DNA of 64,000 nt from Psococerastis gibbosa (Eukaryota; Arthropoda; Insecta; Psocodea; Psocidae). The first letter of the stretch is position 1. Every line of letters starts with the position of its first letter. The position numbers were made by a program, and so were the translations under genes. This document shows positions 45,031 through 56,654 of this stretch, piece after piece. The stretch lies in the NCBI GenBank assembly GCA_963971405.1, contig OZ020486.1:30527419-30591418 (forward strand). The letters run 5' to 3'. A model generated the notes under the pieces. That model did not search any database. It had not been told where the DNA came from and saw only the letters and a program-made list of their open reading frames with translations.

Positions 45031-45826
45031 TACAACCTACATAGAATCTACTATACTTTGCGTCTAAAGCAAGCAGCGTAATCTATGTACATTTTTAATC
45101 ATTTCTTTCCATAGAGGGAATCAATGTACTGGTATAATTATGTACTACACCTACGAGTACACAACGACTCAACCTACGGTTGTAGGTACCTGCACAGGGA
45201 AAGGCATAGTACGATATACCCATTTGGGCAAATCAGAAGAACCTGGTGTAGCAGTGGAGCTGTTTACTACTTGCAAGGCATGGCCGGGATTTAATGCACA
45301 TGCCTTATTTCTCACGCTTAACTTATGGATTAACCCTTTCTACATTTAATGTACAGTGCAAACGTATGTTGCCCTGTGGCGGAGTAAGTTTGAAGGAACA
45401 GTATCCATGTACATATGCCCAAACTTTCAACTTACAATAAGGATTCAGCACTGGGTTAATCACCCCATAACGGTTTTTACAACAGAGTACCTTAGTATAG
45501 TCATTTGTCTACAGTAATGCATCAGATTACGTTACTTTTATTTGTCAGTCAACTCCCCTTTCCCCCGAGGTGAAAGAGTCTGCCCTTAGGGTGCCTCGAT
45601 CAGGTTAACAAACAGACTCACTTCCCCCGCCAGGCTGACAGGGTTGCTTAAAGCAGAAATGCTGAAAGTAGGCGTTGGAAACAACAACAACAACAACTTT
45701 TATTTGTATATAATTATTTTAAGAGCAACTACAAGCTTGATTTTGCTTATAGGCCCACCGAATTGTTTGTGCTGTGTGAGATGCTGAGTTAGCGTGCAGT
45801 GGCAAACTTCTTCCTTTTCATGGCAG
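45031..45826. other. No gene recognised
   Basis: A (CAA)n microsatellite is at about 45684-45700. The sequence immediately beside the hAT insertion continues on the other side at 48694 and may be an older repeat that served as target. Confidence 0.4.
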
Positions 45827-45847
45827 GCGGTGAGTAGAGAATAAAAT

Positions 45848-45955
45848 CCCGGGATCCCGAATCCCGAAATCCCGGGATCCCGGCCAATTTTCGATCCCGA
45901 AATCCCGGGATTTTCAACAGGACAATCCCGGGATTTTCGGGATTGCTAAAAATGC
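45848..45955. promoter_or_regulatory. Left subterminal ATCCCGGGAT repeats
   Basis: About four copies of ATCCCGGGAT plus variants such as ATCCCGAAATCCCGGGAT and TTTTCGGGATTGC lie just inside the left TIR. Clustered short subterminal motifs are known binding sites of BED-domain hAT transposases. That use is inferred here. Confidence 0.65.
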
Positions 45956-46206
45956 AGAAAAACACAATGGCAGAAATCATTTTATGTGTATTTATACAAA
46001 AAATACGAAAGATCACGTACAAATCGTACAATACACCATTAGTACCATGTATACGTGACTTTTGGCTGCTTTCGCACTTTTGCAGTGTCAGCGATTCGGC
46101 AGGTCAACAGGTGCGCCTGCGTCTGCCTGCATTCATTCTCTTTCATTTTCATTTAGTGTAGTTGTTGATTTAGTGCTGTGAGGACGATCACGATAACGAT
46201 ATCAAT

Positions 46207-48457
46207 ATGGTAAGTAAAATATTCAAACACTTATTGGTTTTATTAAGCGTTCGGTTGTTTTGCCTCTGATCTGCATCTGCATCGTTAGAGTCTGGAGTTG
46301 TATAAGTATCATCTTAGGTCCGGACTCCGGAACGACACCTACCACTTAGCCCCTAACCTATTATCTATAATTATTGTCTTTTATAAGATTTAAAAAGTTT
46401 CTTTCGGAGCTACTGGAGAACTGAGTAAGTAGTATGTTTAACAATCATGTAAGGTGGATGTTGCATTAATTAATTTTTTTTTTTAGAGTCAACCCAATCC
46501 TTCGTTTATTAAACACAAGAGAGATGCGGATCCATTGTCTCCATGGAGTCATTTCTTGATAGCTGCAGACGGCAAAAGTGCCCAGTGCAAAACTTGTAAG
46601 AGTATTCTCAAGACTCTTGGAGGATCTACGAAAGGCCTCCATGTACACTTAGAGGCAAAACATAAATTAAATCTAAAAAAACAAGACGGCGGCTCGGCCG
46701 CACCAGCAACAGCTTCCCCTTCTACATCAAGCAAGCGTCAAAAAATCAGCGATTACATGTTGCCAGCACTAGACGATGGAAGTATAGAAGCTGTTTTAGC
46801 TAGAATGACAGCGCTTGACGGTATGCCCTTCAGGATTTTCGTTACATCTAAGGACTTGCGCAATTTGTTCCTGGCAAAGGGCTTTTCAAACTTGCCTAAA
46901 TCTGAACCTACTATTAGAAGCAAAGTAATGAGCTACAGTTTGGTTGTGCGATCCAAAATAAAAGCCGAGCTGACACACCATAAGGCAATGGGACAACGCT
47001 TCAGTTTAACATTCGACGAGTGGACCTCTTCTGGAAACAAACGATTTATGAATGTCAACATTCATACTGGAGAGAAATCGTGGAGTTTGGGTTTAGTTAG
47101 GATTAAAGTTTCCCTAACTGCTGAAAACTGTCTGATACTTTTAGAAAGTCGCTTAGACTTATTTGGAATCTCTCTTAAGAAAGACGTGGTGGCCATCGTG
47201 ACCGACGGTCCAAATGTTATGCTGAAGGTCGGGAGGTTGGTTGAAGCTGAGCATCAAGTTTGTTTTGCTCATGGTGTTCATTTAGCAGTTTTAGATGTTT
47301 TATACGGAAGGAAGTCGACAGAAACGACGCCACCTGCGTTGGCCGATTCGAATGAAAGTAGTGAGGACGAAGACGATGGTGATGGTACGGACGGGCAATT
47401 TATTATTGACGATACGGTGCAAGAACCTTCGATGACTAAATTGACAACTTTTCGGAACATTAAAGAAGTAATTTGTAAGGTCAGGAAAGTTGTGAAATAT
47501 TTTAAAAAATCGCCTTTAAAGGTAGACACAATATTGGAAGCGTATGTGATTGCAGAACACGGAGCCCCCCTGAGTTTACTGCTGGACTGTAAAACAAGAT
47601 GGAACAGCCTTTTTACAATGCTTGAACGATTCATCAAACTGAAGTCTAGCATCCAAAAGGCCTTAATCGACTTAAAACATCCATTTAAATTGGAGGAATC
47701 TGATTTTGATGTAATTGCAGAGGTGGTAGAGGTCCTGTTGCCCGTGAAGTTGACAGTTGAAGCTTTCTGTCGTTCGGACGCAAATTTATTCACCGCAGAT
47801 GTGGCTCTTATTTTTCTGTTCAAAAAGTTAAGGAAATTAAACACGGCCTTTGCAACTGCAATGACTGAATCCTTAGTGGAACGGGTTACAGAACGGCGGC
47901 GAAACGATCTATCTGGAGTGCTGGCATACTTACAAAACCCAGCAGCAAATGAACCTGAGGCTGATGAAGTGGGCCAAAAAGTAGTTGCCCTTTTTGCTCA
48001 ACCAACAAAAGCCACCATCAGAAAAGTAATAATGTCTCTCGTGAAAAGAGTTGGTCTTTCAAACACAGAAGACGATCCGGTACCTCATATGGTTGGTAAG
48101 GATCCCCAAGCCATACCCAAACCCAACCCTGTTCCGGTTTCAAATAAGGTAACCATGAAAAATGAGCTGGAGGAGGCAATCAAACAGAGCCTCCTTCCCA
48201 TGAAGGAAGATTACTCATGCGACCTCTTAAAAACTATAAAAAAAGAAATGAACATATATGATGGCGGGCAACAACCCCGAGGAACAAATTTACAGAAAGC
48301 GTTTATTTGGCTGAAGACCATCCCTCCAACATCAATCGAGCCCGAGAGGGCTTTCTCGGCGGCGGCATACATAGGCACAAAAATAAGGAGCCGTTTAAAT
48401 GATGAAACACTAGACGTTCTATTATTTTTAAGAATCAACTTGCGGCAAAACGTGTAG
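46207..48457 (+). CDS. hAT family transposase with BED zinc finger
   Basis: Cut-and-paste DNA transposase, expected in the nucleus, acting on the TIRs at 45835 and 48685. The model is ATG at 46207-46209, an intron 46210-46486 (GTAAGT..TTTTTTTTTTTAG), then exon 2 from 46487 to the TAG at 48455-48457, 657 residues. It is chosen because exon 2 has no in-frame ATG before the BED domain, and ATG plus intron keeps phase 0. BED finger ligands: C35, C38, H55, H60. Catalytic region: D178 in LTFDEWTS, D241 in AIVTDGPN, the C/H block CFAHGVH (C260, H263), an RW motif in CKTRWNS, an acidic EDEDDGDG linker. C-terminal dimerisation block SIEPERAFSAA..KIRSRLND from about 617. No stop or frameshift seen. Length fits the family. 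Confidence 0.93.
46210..46486 (+). other. Intron separating the start codon from the transposase body
   Basis: The donor GTAAGT directly follows ATG at 46207-46209. The acceptor is a long T tract ending in TAG at 46486. The 277-bp intron places the whole coding body except Met in exon 2. An alternative acceptor two bases further (AG at 46488) would break the frame. Confidence 0.75.
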
Positions 48458-48594
48458 AAAGGGTATGTTTAATTTTCGACATTAAATTTTTTGTTCAAGT
48501 TCAAGTTAATTATTTTTTTGTTGCAAAAAACACCTGTGAAATATGGCACTTTGTGTTTAAAGAGTAAAGACATACATGGTAGATAAATACATAA

Positions 48595-48666
48595 TCCCGT
48601 TTCGGGATCCCGGGATCCCGGGATTGAGTCTAGCCAATCCCGGAATCCCGGGATTGGAAAAACCGT
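48595..48666. promoter_or_regulatory. Right subterminal ATCCCGGGAT repeats
   Basis: Three or more copies of ATCCCGGGAT, two overlapping, plus AATCCCGTTTCGGGATC, just inside the right TIR. It mirrors the left-end cluster. Confidence 0.65.
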
Positions 48667-48693
48667 CCCGGGATTTTATTCTCTAGCGGTGAG

Positions 48694-49763
48694 GCTTTGG
48701 AGCTCTCTGTCGGACCCCCATCAGAAATGAAAGAAGTTTGAGGGTGCTTGTCACGTACATTTTATGGGTATGTTAGTTTTAATTTTTTAATATTTTATAA
48801 TTTTTTATATAAAGTTGTATTATTTATTATGGGTTAGTTGTAAGAGTGGGCCGAAAGGCCTAAAATTTGCACTTATGGGCAATAAAGACAATCTTTCTTT
48901 CTTTCAAACTGGTATCACAACGGAGTTGCCCAGAGGATTACATAAAAAGTTCATATTATTATATACGTATCTATCGTGCAAGTAAAACTTAGACCAGGTC
49001 TATTATCGGTAAAGAATAATGGACGGCACTGCCCCCTACAAATACATGGCTGTGCCATCCAGTATTCCTCCCCGAGACTTTTCAAGAAGCGTTGGGCACC
49101 GCCCTTAATCACACCGTAAGATGAGATGGCACCAACTGTATCATACTATTACATCTCAAATTTACTTACCAGTAGATTACGTATTTTAATTTTGACTCAA
49201 ATTAATTTGAAAAGCGGATTAAAAAACGTCCTTCACATACAGTATATGTTGGCATTAATTTATTTTGAAAATGAAAATTTGACGGGATAAATGGAATCCT
49301 GGTGGGGGGGGGGGGGCGTCGGCGGCGGTGCAGTGCAATCACCCTGGTAGCGGGGTGCACTCTAATTGATTGATGACCCTGCCTTTTATGGACCTGCCCC
49401 CAAATCCTTTTTCGTTGAGCCCCGATTTTTGCAAACCGGGGGCTCTGACACTGCAGATTATTCACCATAGGGGGTGGCTTATCAGGCCCAACTCGCCTGC
49501 CCCTCCCCACTTCCGAACGTTTCTGTATTGTGTTATCGTCAGTTATTATAAATTGGGCCATGTCATAACATATTTTATGCTGAACAGAGCCTAGCTGAAC
49601 TGTGTTGACATGCGAAAATAGCCTATTGCAGAAATTTAGCCTACAATTTTTAATGACCGAAAGAAGTTTGTTAAACGGCGCGAATTCGTTTTATATGAGC
49701 ATAGTATAGTACACTTCGCACAAGTAGGAGAGATCATTGAAACTATAATTTTGTTGGACTCCA
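48694..49763. other. No gene recognised
   Basis: A TTTCTTTCTTTC run lies near 48892-48905 after GGGCAATAAAGAC, a LINE-like simple-repeat ending on the plus strand. A 13-G run is at 49304-49316. Overlapping minus and plus open frames at 49.2-49.6 kb have no domain. Confidence 0.35.
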
Positions 49764-49771
49764 GTTTGTTG

Positions 49772-49943
49772 TAGAGGTTCCCAAACTACCAAGGAGAGTC
49801 ATAAACCATTTGCGACTCATGGCATAATAGATTTTTCAAATCATTGGACATAAGCTAAATACATAAAGCATTATTATATTGTACTCCCAAGCTTTAGATA
49901 ATAGATTGATCTCTCCTTGCGACCCCGAAGTTGGGAACCACTG
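49772..49943. mobile_element. Non-autonomous hAT-like element, 172 bp
   Basis: Ends TAGAGGTTCCCAAACT and, inverted, CAGTGGTTCCCAACTT, the common GGTTCCCAA hAT TIR also seen at 3184. The flanks GTTTGTTG (49764-49771) and GTCTGTTG (49944-49951) are an 8-bp duplication with one difference. Confidence 0.8.
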
Positions 49944-50354
49944 GTCTGTTGCAGTTCATTCTTTTTAGTTCTGCTTTACATTTGCATATGTTTGCCTTAT
50001 ACCTAATATACCGTAATTACTTGTAAAATAACCTGATTGGCCATACGTATTTTTTTAAGGTCTAAGATCAAGAACCAAGTAGGCCTATCAGTTTTTGGAA
50101 TGTTAAAAATCCCGAAATCATGGGACCTCTTCATTCATGAGGTATACAATTAACGAGGCATAAAAATGGGCAAAAAAATATGTCTAAGATATCCTTGAAA
50201 TATGACTCATGATCATGTGGCAAACGAAGAGGTACTTCAAAGATAAACGCCACATCAATGAGAAGTGCCAAGTGGATAGGCATCTGATCAGACAAGAACT
50301 CTTAAAGGGATTTTTTTTTTTTTTTTTTTAACACGTCACTGCTGATGTCACACT

Positions 50355-50580
50355 GAAAATGAGAGAAAGAAGACTCGGCTGGTATAAGGGGCACGTCCAG
50401 AGGAGAGATGAAACGTCCTTACTAAAGCGTATCCAAAACATGGCAGTAGCCCTCGGGGAGACCGAAGATGACACTCCCCATGACCTGACAACTCTCCCAC
50501 TAAACAGAGAAGACAGAGTTATCTGGAAACGCTTCTGCCGTGCGCCGACCACCCACCCCCCCCCCCCCCCCTTGAGGGCG
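50355..50580 (+). pseudogene. LINE ORF2 C-terminal fragment
   Basis: The frame MRERRLGWYKGHVQRRDETS, then LLKRIQNMAVALGE and LNREDRVIWKRFCRAP, matches the late ORF2 phrases (M.ERRL.WYGHV.RRDE..LLKR..., then DR..W...CRA.P). It runs into a 16-C tract at 50556. A poly-T stretch at 50311-50329 precedes it. SINE-2 copy 5 follows directly. Confidence 0.6.
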
Positions 50581-50609
50581 AAGGCGACGTGAAAGTAAAA
50601 GTAAGTTCA

Positions 50610-50796
50610 AGGACTTCGATGGCATAGTGGTAGCTTGTTCGTACTTGTGCGAGTCTCTACACATCATGCGATCGGTGACCTGTCGTAACTCAACACAGGT
50701 ATTACCTACAGAGGCGACTGAAGAGGTTATTCGGATACATTCATTGAATTGTTTGTATGTGAATAATCTTTAATAAAAAAATAATAATAATAATAA
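50610..50796 (+). repeat. SINE-2 copy 5
   Basis: GGACTTCGATGGCATAGTGG (best A box of the family), TAGCTTGTTCGTACTTGTGC, GATCGGTGACCTGTCGTAAC, GAGGCGACTGAAGAGG, GAATTGTTTGTATGTG and an A-rich (AAT)n tail. It follows the LINE tail without a gap. Confidence 0.8.
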
Positions 50797-51189
50797 AAAT
50801 AAACATGGGTGAGATCTAATTATTTAATTTTTCTGTCTAGAGCCCTTATATTGATAACAATTATTTTTACACACGTCCCAAACTATGTAAACAGTGACAA
50901 TACACCATAAATTTTGTTATGTGAACTATTGCAAATTAATCGATAAAAGCCGATGAAGTAAGTCCTATTTCTGAAATACGCCGTCGTTCTTCCTTTTAGA
51001 TAATTTTATTTTACAGATTAACAACAGCTCATATAATTAAATGCATTGTGTATTATCAAATTTTATATATTTCAACAGGGGATCAAAGAGCGATTTTGCC
51101 AATATAACCAATATGAAACGAGTTTTAACTAATAATTAGCTTTCACGCTATGATGTTTTCTAAAAATTTGTAAATATTCCCCTTAACAC
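50797..51189. other. No gene recognised
   Basis: AT-rich with no coding or structural feature. Confidence 0.4.
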
Positions 51190-51345
51190 TAACAGAAGGC
51201 ACCATTGAGGGCATCACCAACGCCAAGGGCAAATTACGTCAACAAAGATATGAGATGGGGAACTTACTCCGAACTCAAGGCGACGACCTAGGACTGAGAA
51301 TTGATTACAAGGTGGAAATATTTGCTGCAAACCAATCGATAAATT
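51190..51345 (+). pseudogene. LINE ORF2 C-terminus, decayed copy of the 13370 family
   Basis: GTIEGITNAKG in one frame, then, shifted, NKDMRWGTYSELKA and WKYLLQTNR correspond to the 13370-13560 tail (GTIEGTNARG, KDMRCGTYFELK, WKDLLQTNR). GAAGAAGAAGAAAG follows. Confidence 0.65.
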
Positions 51346-51934
51346 GAAAAGGTAGAAGAGAAGGAAGAAGAAGAAAGGCCTTAATAAGATGAAGTAAAAA
51401 TGTATTGGACTTGGATTTCTCTTTATTTCCACTCAATAAAAAAAAGGGTACCGCGCTACAACTGGTTACTGGTTTTTAATGTCCACTACCATAAAAAGCA
51501 TAACGCAATACATGAGATATTGATTCACTATTCAGGCTCCACTAATTATTGGGAATAGAACACAGTGTTATTTGAATTCTTCGGGAAATAAACCTGTTGA
51601 ACTATGTCTGCACTCAGTCTAGCCGTCAGAAGGGTCCGCACACATAACAAAACAATACATCTTTTGGCTACTTATTGCATTAAATATACAGCTGACAATA
51701 AAGTCGCGCTTTTTATGGCACACCATATAACTCGAAGAGCCCTGCACTGTCTGTGCATAGTTCTTTTTTATTTATACCTGAGCTGCTTTTATTTTAATAT
51801 AGAAATCTGTTGAGTTTAAAGACGATCCTGCCAGCAAGAGCCAGGTGAGTTTGATTTGTGGATCATTCGAGTAAAGAACCGGCACGAGTGAACCCATATG
51901 TTTTCCTATTTGTCAATTAGTATAGGAAACACTA

Positions 51935-52144
51935 TAGATAATATGAGTATTTCCAACGGTAAGGACCCGACTTGTGAATGTGGACAACTACAGGACGACG
52001 ACCACCTCCTTGTCTGCCCGAGACTTGACGAAGCTGTGTCCCACGCAGATCTATCCGAAGCAAATGACAAGGCCATCCAGGCTGCAACGTTTTGGATCAA
52101 CGTGTCGTAGGCCCGGACACGTTAAGTAAGTAAGTAAGTACGGT
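51935..52144 (+). pseudogene. RTE-like LINE 3' end with (TAAG)n tail
   Basis: The frame SNGKDPTCECGQLQDDDHLL, then VCPRLDEAVSHADLSEANDK and AIQAATFWINVS with a TAG stop. The C.CG....DHLL.C pattern followed by DL..AN..AI..A.FW is the terminal zinc-knuckle-like peptide of several LINE proteins. The element finishes in GTTAAGTAAGTAAGTAAGTA. Only the last about 65 residues are present. Confidence 0.75.
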
Positions 52145-52229
52145 AAGGAATTGTCCTAGGGTTAAATTTCGGTTGCCTCGACTTTCCCTATCTCAAAGCA
52201 ATGAATTGATAAATGGGACGACTACATAG

Positions 52230-52525
52230 TATAGGACATAATACCATACTACACAGTAATAATGGCAGGGTATGCAATTTATTGGGGCATAGATTATAAA
52301 TAATTCTTTCAAAAAATAATTTGTCTTCAAAACCCAAACTTGGTTTGGTAAAGCAACCTGATCGGTTCCGTTACTCTATTTAACACCAATTCGTAAAAGC
52401 CACGTTTTACAGTTCCTGGCGCCTCAAAACGTGTAAATCCGCTGGAATCTCGAAATCGATAATTTCACAAATGACCAAAGCTTTCTTTTCTTATAATAAC
52501 GTATAAATAGGACAGCAAAAGGCAA
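52230..52525 (+). repeat. Dispersed repeat family D, copy 3 (partial)
   Basis: Shares CACAGTAATAATGGCAGGG, CCGTTACTCTATTTAACACC, CAAAACGTGTAAATCCGCTG and the terminal ATAACGTATAAATAGGACAG arm with copies 1 and 2. The G run and the (CTGT)n stretch are absent. Confidence 0.65.
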
Positions 52526-55500
52526 AAGTAACTCCCAGTTTGACTATTAAATGGTAAAAGAGGAAACACACAAAGTAGAAATACATAACAATTCTGAGTC
52601 GGCAAAGAGGGAACAGGCAGGCACTTTAAAAAGATTAAAGAGGGGTGGGTTCACCTTAGAAGAATCTTGTACAGACTCAAAAAATGAGCTGCAATGGGCC
52701 CCTTAAAATGCAGCCTAATCTCCGACAAAAATGTCTAAGTGTTTACTGGAAACGTCGGGGGAAATAAAAATACAAAGAAGCCGGTTCTCCCCCTGGGGGG
52801 AAAGGGAAAGGGGGGCAGCGGAATCTCCATTTGAATGAGGGCGGAAACTGGATTACAGGGGAGTCAAGGGACGTCTAATGGGGAGAAAATTCCTCCTCAA
52901 CGTTTCCGGTGCAGCTTTCTCCCACCCTTTATTGTGATAAAGTAAAGAAAGTACCTATGGATGACAGACGAGGAAAATGTTGGGTTAGAATCAAAAGATT
53001 TTTCAATATAATAAAATAGCAGTATGTAACAAATGTAACATTTTTTAGTTTGCTAACGATAAGCGCCTGTTTCTTTATGGATAGCAGTTGGCACTTTAGT
53101 GGCACTAAACCCGATTTTATGTAAGGTATAATACACTACATTAGTCCGGCCGAGATGGTCAAGACAATTTAATTTTTTGTGACATAAAACTAGACTTCGT
53201 TGTCACTGTCGTTTAGACTTCAGAAGCTTCTAGTCTTTGGACAATAGATTGAAATCATGACAAAGAGACAAAGGGCCAATGACACAGAAGACAGAAGCTG
53301 AGGTAAAATAAATGGATACGCGGTAGCAGGTCCGGCGGTTGGTGATGAGTGGTGCGCGCGAGTGGGCAGATTGCGCGGCCCACGTGAGCCGGCCGGTTGA
53401 CAGCGCGTGGGCTGGAATGTGAATACGACCTTGATACCTTGATTGCTTCATCAGAGGACACCCCAAGCCTGGCTCACCCGCCGAGTGCCGACTACGATGT
53501 GGAGTATCTGGTAATCCGACGATTGTGGTCGTTGGTAGGAGCGGTTGCAGAACCCAGAAGCTCTGCGGCAGAAGGCCTCGAGCCCAGCTAATCTTATCAG
53601 TAGAGTGGGGTGACTCCAGGGGCTTCATCAGAGGCCGAGCCAGGCTTATCGATAATGCTGCTCATAGAAGATCGGACGATTGTGGTCTTTGGTAGAACCA
53701 AACTGCTACCAGTCACTGCTGAAGCCACGTTAGTAGCGGGCTAGTAGTAGAATGAGTTTCTGAGCATGACACTCCCACCATCTTCTATTATGGACTCGTT
53801 AGAACCGACAAACACAGGGTTCTTGGTGGAAGGGCCAGCATGGTATATGATTGACTCCAGGACATCCTTAACCTCTCTATGATCATGGATAGGGGTGCAC
53901 GATCCGTGTCGATTTGAGAGTTTCTTTTCAGACATTTTCTCATTCAGAACCAGTAACAGGCAGAATGTTGGTAGGACCATTCTCAATAGTTAATACCGTA
54001 TACTAATTTAAAATACGATACACCAGCTTTTGGAGAAAGACAAGAAGCAACTATTGTAATTTGAAGCCACACATAAACAATATATCAGTCGAAACTACAC
54101 TAGATGGAACTATTTAAGTAAGTAACAGTGTACTGAAATTGCTGAAGAACCAACTGCTACAGCTGCACATAAAGAAGACAATACAGCTTGGACCTCAAGT
54201 GAAACTTCCGGAGCAGTGATAACGAATTAACGAGAACATAAATTAGCCAATAAAGAGAGCTGTCTCTTCAACGGAAATCAGAACAAGCTGCCCACGAGCA
54301 GATAGAGCAATTGCTAATAATAGTTCTACTTCAAATAATATATGCTAGGACTGGACGTGGAGATTCTTGCTATACGACGACCCTACACTCTTGCCTTAAT
54401 ATATATATATATATTACCTTACTATTAAAACGATCGGACACACCCACTGTGTATTTTTTTTACAAAGTCGAATTTCTTCTATAAATAGCGATCATAGAGC
54501 CATAAATGAGAGTGGGAGAAGTAAAAGAAACTCTCCACTAGGTATATTCGGAACTGGGAAACAAAATGTCAGTTTTCAGCCATAGGAAACTGCAGGAAGA
54601 GGTCAAGAAAAAAAGGAGCATGAAAATATGTCCTGAAGAGGGCCGAGAAATGGGGTGAGATACTTAAGGCGCGAGGGGGTCTGGGAGGTTGAAGTACGTA
54701 GTGGTTGATTAGATTGGACAAGCTGTAAGATGGATTGGCCTATCTCATTCCGCCTCCCTTCTAATGTACTCTAATTCTAACTTATTTTTATGGTACTATC
54801 TAGGTCAACCGTATTTAAGCTAAAGGTAAAAAAAAGCAAATTAATTTATAGGACAGAATACATTTTGATTACGCCTATAGTTTCCGTTCTATACGGAATT
54901 ACGGATGCATACGATGCATCGTAGGTAACCTGTATCACTACAATTGGACCCTTCCCTCCTTCAATCAGTGTCAGCACAAGTTACTTAATATTGTATATCT
55001 GTAGGGTAATAAAAACTATTAAAGCTATCAAAAAGTAGCCTATTTCGCTTAATTATTAGATCTTACCACATTTGTTATGTTCCAGTTTCAAAGGGAGTGT
55101 AGACAGTTTCATATTAAACGTATGTGCTTACCTGTAATAAAAATTCAAGGGAGAATTAATCGATGGTAAAATTAATGAGATTCACGATAACTTATAATAT
55201 TTTTAGTTTTTTTTTTCCTTTTGTAGCACCATATTATCCTTATCATTAGCACCGACATTTTCACTGTTCTGGGCATCTTCCTTGCTCAACAAGAGAGTAT
55301 TATTGCTTTCCAATTTATTTATTCTTAGCTTCGGTCTTCCCCATTCTATACTGGAGGCTACATTCTTCTCAGTAGTTTTGTACCTTTTCTTCAGCAATGG
55401 TTCAGTGTTCAGACTGAAATCGTTCAACCCCAAGTTGGAATTTGGATTTTTAGTCCCTAATAAATATTTTTAGTGAGTGTTTTCCATAAATGAACCTGCA

Positions 55501-56118
55501 CAGTACGTGTACACATTTTGGCCACAAAGAATTTCGAACATTACGAGTGCATTTCACAACCATTAATATAACTTTTACTATTTCTACAAGAATTAAAATT
55601 TCAGTTAATTTCATATTTGCATCTACAATCTTATAAAGAATACGTTTTTTAACATCAACAATGATTTATACAGAGGAGGGCGCCACTTTTGACTGTAAAG
55701 AAAACTCTGCCAAAATCAAATCCACCATCATCAAATTTTGATGTACCTGTATTGATAAAATACCAATGTACCTGGCTACTGTGCGTGGAATAATGAAGAT
55801 CATAAGAAATAAGGAGTTGTGTGGTTTTGTCATTAGGCTCGGTCATGTCCACCTTAGGCCGAGTCACGGTCCGTGATTACCAGACCAAACGTGGGTGGCC
55901 CGTCCATACGAGTAGTACGTCTATGTACACTCGAGTCTAGCACATCATAATTACGGCTCCCCGCACAAAATTTTGTTATAAATAGTCCTACTACACTTGC
56001 ATTACTCCGATAATAATGGTAAAAAAATCGTTGAACAGCTTCCTGCTTCCAGCTTCTAAAAACTTTCGAAATGAAATTCCTGAAAGAAGCATATAACAGT
56101 GCTTTCTATGCAGTCCGG
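52526..56118. other. No gene recognised
   Basis: 53330-53710 is GC-richer, with the near-duplicate phrases CCGACGATTGTGGTCGTTGG (53516) and CGGACGATTGTGGTCTTTGG (53674) and two overlapping open frames on opposite strands without known domains. TTTTTTTTACAAAGTCGAAT at about 54456 belongs to the 2200-type repeat. An (AT)n run is at 54400-54415. The rest is featureless. Confidence 0.4.
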
Positions 56119-56126
56119 TCAGTGTG

Positions 56127-56435
56127 CAGTGGCGGAGCGTGCATGTAAGGCGTGCAATGCCGCATTACACTCAACAAATCCTTAAAATATATTAAGAGCT
56201 TCGTTGAAATCTATAGGAAGCCGTGAACAAATAATATTGTATGAGTATGATCTTATCAACGCAGTCTAAGAAAATTAAGAATCTCGTCACGTTAGAATTC
56301 TAATGTTTTTTTTTTCTTCAAATTTTTTAAGAAGATAGAACATGCTATATAAAATTATGCATGTTTTCTTTTTTTTTAAACTTAAATAAATATTTGCAAG
56401 CATTACACTCGCAATTATCCCACGCTCCGCCACTG
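56127..56435. mobile_element. Non-autonomous hAT-like element, 309 bp
   Basis: Perfect 15-bp TIR CAGTGGCGGAGCGTG / CACGCTCCGCCACTG and an exact 8-bp direct repeat TCAGTGTG at 56119-56126 and 56436-56443. The subterminal GCATTACACTC phrase is present near both ends. No coding capacity. Confidence 0.92.
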
Positions 56436-56654
56436 TCAGTGTGTGACTACTTAGAGCTAGTTAGAACTACTAACAGGTACTTAGCCCCCCTTCTGGTCAA
56501 AATGAAGTTCGATTCTAATCTACGTAGTTCATGACTCCGGAGTATTTTCTGTTTACAAATAAAACTGTGCTTTAATATTACAATAAATTACTAAAATTAC
56601 TATTAAGCCAATGCATGCAAAACCAAAGTTGTCAACCTGTAACCAGGCGATATA

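Larger units (their letters stand above)
45835..48685 (+). mobile_element. Complete, apparently autonomous hAT transposon
   Basis: A 2851-bp element with a perfect 20-bp TIR, TAGAGAATAAAATCCCGGGA, and a perfect 8-bp target duplication GCGGTGAG at 45827-45834 and 48686-48693. It encodes one full-length BED-finger hAT transposase with an intact frame. Both subterminal regions hold several copies of the palindrome ATCCCGGGAT. Perfect TIRs, TSD and frame point to a recent insertion. It is the only element here with all parts needed for its own movement; activity itself is inferred. Confidence 0.95.

Noticed and set aside
47278..47844. 188-residue minus-strand open frame
   Set aside because: It is the antisense shadow of the hAT transposase reading frame.
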